Source of the DNA: Fen-549 sp050011315
GTDB taxonomy: Bacteria; Actinomycetota; Thermoleophilia; Gaiellales; Gaiellaceae
Direction of reading: 5' to 3'
Assembly (NCBI GenBank): GCA_050011315.1
Contig: JBEKJI010000024.1
Location: forward strand, 1 to 34,658
Length of the DNA stretch: 34,658 nucleotides
Under the pieces are notes generated by a model. The model was not told where the DNA came from, did not search any database, and saw only the letters and a program-made list of their open reading frames with translations. This document shows, in pieces, positions 33,426 to 34,658 of the stretch (position 1 is its first letter; every line of letters begins with the position of its first letter). Position numbers and translations under genes: made by a program.

Positions 33426-34471
33426 GCCGTCGCAGCCTCGAGCGCTCGACGGCGCTCCTCGGCCGAGAGAGCATCGGTGAACTCCCCGAGATCGCCGTCG
33501 AGAATCTGGTCGAGCCGATAGAGCGTCAGCTTGATGCGGTGGTCGGTGACCCTGCTCTCGGAGAAGTTGTAGGTGCGGATCTTCTCCGCCCGTTCGCCGG
33601 AGCCGATCTGCGATCGCCTGGCCGCCGCCTGCTCGGCCTGCTGGCGCTCGCGCTCGCGCTCGTAGAGGAGGGCGCGTAGCACCCGTATCGCGCGGGCCTT
33701 GTTCTGGAGCTGCGAGCGCTCGTCCTGCATCGAGACGGCGAGCCCGGTCGGCAGGTGGGTGATACGGACAGCGGAGTCGGTCGTGTTCACCGACTGGCCG
33801 CCCGGCCCGGTCGAGCGGAAGACGTCGATCTTCAGCTCCTGCTCGTCCAGTTCGACCTCGACCTCGTCGGCCTCGGGCATCACCGCCACAGTTGCCGTCG
33901 AGGTGTGGATCCGTCCTTGCGACTCGGTTGTGGGCACGCGCTGAACGCGGTGAGTTCCGCCCTCCCACTTGAAGACCGAGTAGGCGCCGTCGCCCTTGAT
34001 CGCGAAGCGCACCTCTTTGACGCCGCCCGCCTCGCTGAGGCTGGACGAGAGCTCCTCCCAGCGGAAGCCCTTCCGCTCGGCGTAATGCGTGAGCATGCGC
34101 AGGACGTCGCCGGCCCAGAGAGCAGCCTCGTCGCCGCCGACTCCCTGGCGAATCTCGATGATCACGTCCTTGGAGTCGGCCGGGTCGCGCTCGATCAGCG
34201 CCAGGCGTAGTTCCTGCTCGAGCCGCTCCAGCTCCGCTTCGGCCTCCGCAGCCATCGATGCCAGCTCGGGATCGTTGTGCGCATCGCCGAGGTCGGCCTG
34301 CGCTTGCCGCCACTCGTGCGCCAACTTGTAGGGGCCTTCCAGTTCTTTCAGGCGCCGACCCGCCTTGGCCGCTTCGCGGTGATCGTTGTAAACGGCAGGA
34401 TCGGACATGCGTTCCTGGGCTTCCGTGTAGGAGCGCTCGAGTTCCTCCACCAGGTGTTCGATGCCGGCCAT
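33422..34471 (-). CDS. prfA: peptide chain release factor 1
   Basis: 349 residues. The catalytic GGQ is at 224-226 in STGPGGQSVNTTDSAVRITH. The stop-codon recognition region RVPTTESQGRIHTSTATV has PTT where RF1 usually has PAT (P-x-T kept), which marks RF1 rather than the SPF of RF2. It releases peptides at UAA and UAG. prmC follows with overlapping codons and methylates Gln226. ATG 34471 starts MAGIEHLVEELERSY, the normal N-terminus. An IS-type transposase remnant lies 84 bp upstream, at the position where rpmE is often found in actinobacteria. Confidence 0.97.
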   Translation of the reverse strand: MAGIEHLVEELERSYTEAQERMSDPAVYNDHREAAKAGRRLKELEGPYKLAHEWRQAQADLGDAHNDPELASMAAEAEAELERLEQELRLALIERDPADSKDVIIEIRQGVGGDEAALWAGDVLRMLTHYAERKGFRWEELSSSLSEAGGVKEVRFAIKGDGAYSVFKWEGGTHRVQRVPTTESQGRIHTSTATVAVMPEADEVEVELDEQELKIDVFRSTGPGGQSVNTTDSAVRITHLPTGLAVSMQDERSQLQNKARAIRVLRALLYERERERQQAEQAAARRSQIGSGERAEKIRTYNFSESRVTDHRIKLTLYRLDQILDGDLGEFTDALSAEERRRALEAATA

Positions 34472-34555
34472 GGGAACGATGCTAGCGGGCGCGGCGCTCT
34501 TTCTCGCCCATCGCGTTTTACGCCGGGCGCCTCAGGCCGGTGTCAGGAGATCGCC

Positions 34556-34658
34556 TCAAAATAACGTCGCCAGGATCAAGATCATCGCCAGGTGCAGGAA
34601 AGCGAGGTAGTTGGAGGCCTTCCGGTCGCGGCGGACGGCGACCCTGCGCTTGCTCTTC
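34556..34658 (-). mobile_element. 3' end of an IS5-family transposase, cut by the window edge
   Basis: The leftward reading frame entering at 34657 encodes 33 residues ending VRRDRKASNYLAFLHLAM and ILILATLF before TGA at 34556. This resembles the conserved C-terminus of IS5/DDE-superfamily transposases (xRxDNxxAFLxLAxxLI). Around the stop, the plus strand reads GGAGATCGCCTCAAAA (34546-34561), similar to the terminal repeats of the IS427 subgroup, where the stop codon lies within the repeat. The element's left end is therefore inferred near 34546; its other end is outside the window. Confidence 0.68.

Overview
The window is GC-rich (about two thirds G+C by eye), densely coded bacterial chromosome. 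Many GTG starts, overlapping stop/start junctions, a CeoB/C-like TrkA pair beside an APC permease, a Rex regulator, a K+-independent H+-pyrophosphatase, a YbdK-type ligase and a Gram-positive-type LexA box fit a deep-branching actinobacterium. Thermoleophilia (Gaiellales or Solirubrobacterales) is my best guess. This rests on gene content and style only; no marker gene proves it.

Layout. 1-6829 is an ion-transport locus: a cut-off TrkA-N gene, an APC permease fused to a universal-stress domain, a small membrane protein, divergent trkA, then trkH and a PAP2-type membrane phosphatase. It ends at a strong palindromic hairpin, beyond which hppA converges. From 19360 down to 6902 almost everything is on the minus strand: fmdB-like zinc ribbon, family-4 uracil-DNA glycosylase, tsaE-tsaB-rimI-tsaD (t6A tRNA modification and ribosomal N-acetylation), a membrane-anchored subtilase, a DUF3795 Cys-rich protein, rex, a GT4 glycosyltransferase, a glutamate-cysteine-ligase-like gene, a DUF1844 protein and hppA. 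panC-panB (pantothenate) lie on the plus strand at 19510-21197.

21198-25890 looks acquired. Its GC is visibly lower, and it is filled by one 1419-codon gene encoding a PD-(D/E)XK nuclease-like domain, a STAND-type P-loop NTPase and 23 tandem copies of a roughly 34-residue repeat. This is the architecture of an antiviral STAND (Avs-like) sensor-effector, with a repeat type I cannot assign. uvrA follows, with a near-perfect SOS box upstream. The right end holds a PH-domain membrane protein, a metallophosphoesterase, two hypotheticals, and a prfA-prmC-(IMP-cyclohydrolase-like)-tsaC operon. An IS5-type transposase fragment is cut by the window edge, so tsaB, tsaC, tsaD and tsaE are all within this window.

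The second notable discovery is a dispersed structured element. A long hairpin with a conserved core lies between trkA and trkH (3986-4153), and a second between rex and the glycosyltransferase (11929-12085). A third core copy lies at 4164-4206. The core stem covaries among copies, and the arms contain about 15 G-U wobbles in the plus-strand reading against one in the minus reading. That suggests selection on a plus-strand RNA rather than a random DNA palindrome. No tRNA, rRNA or CRISPR array was seen.
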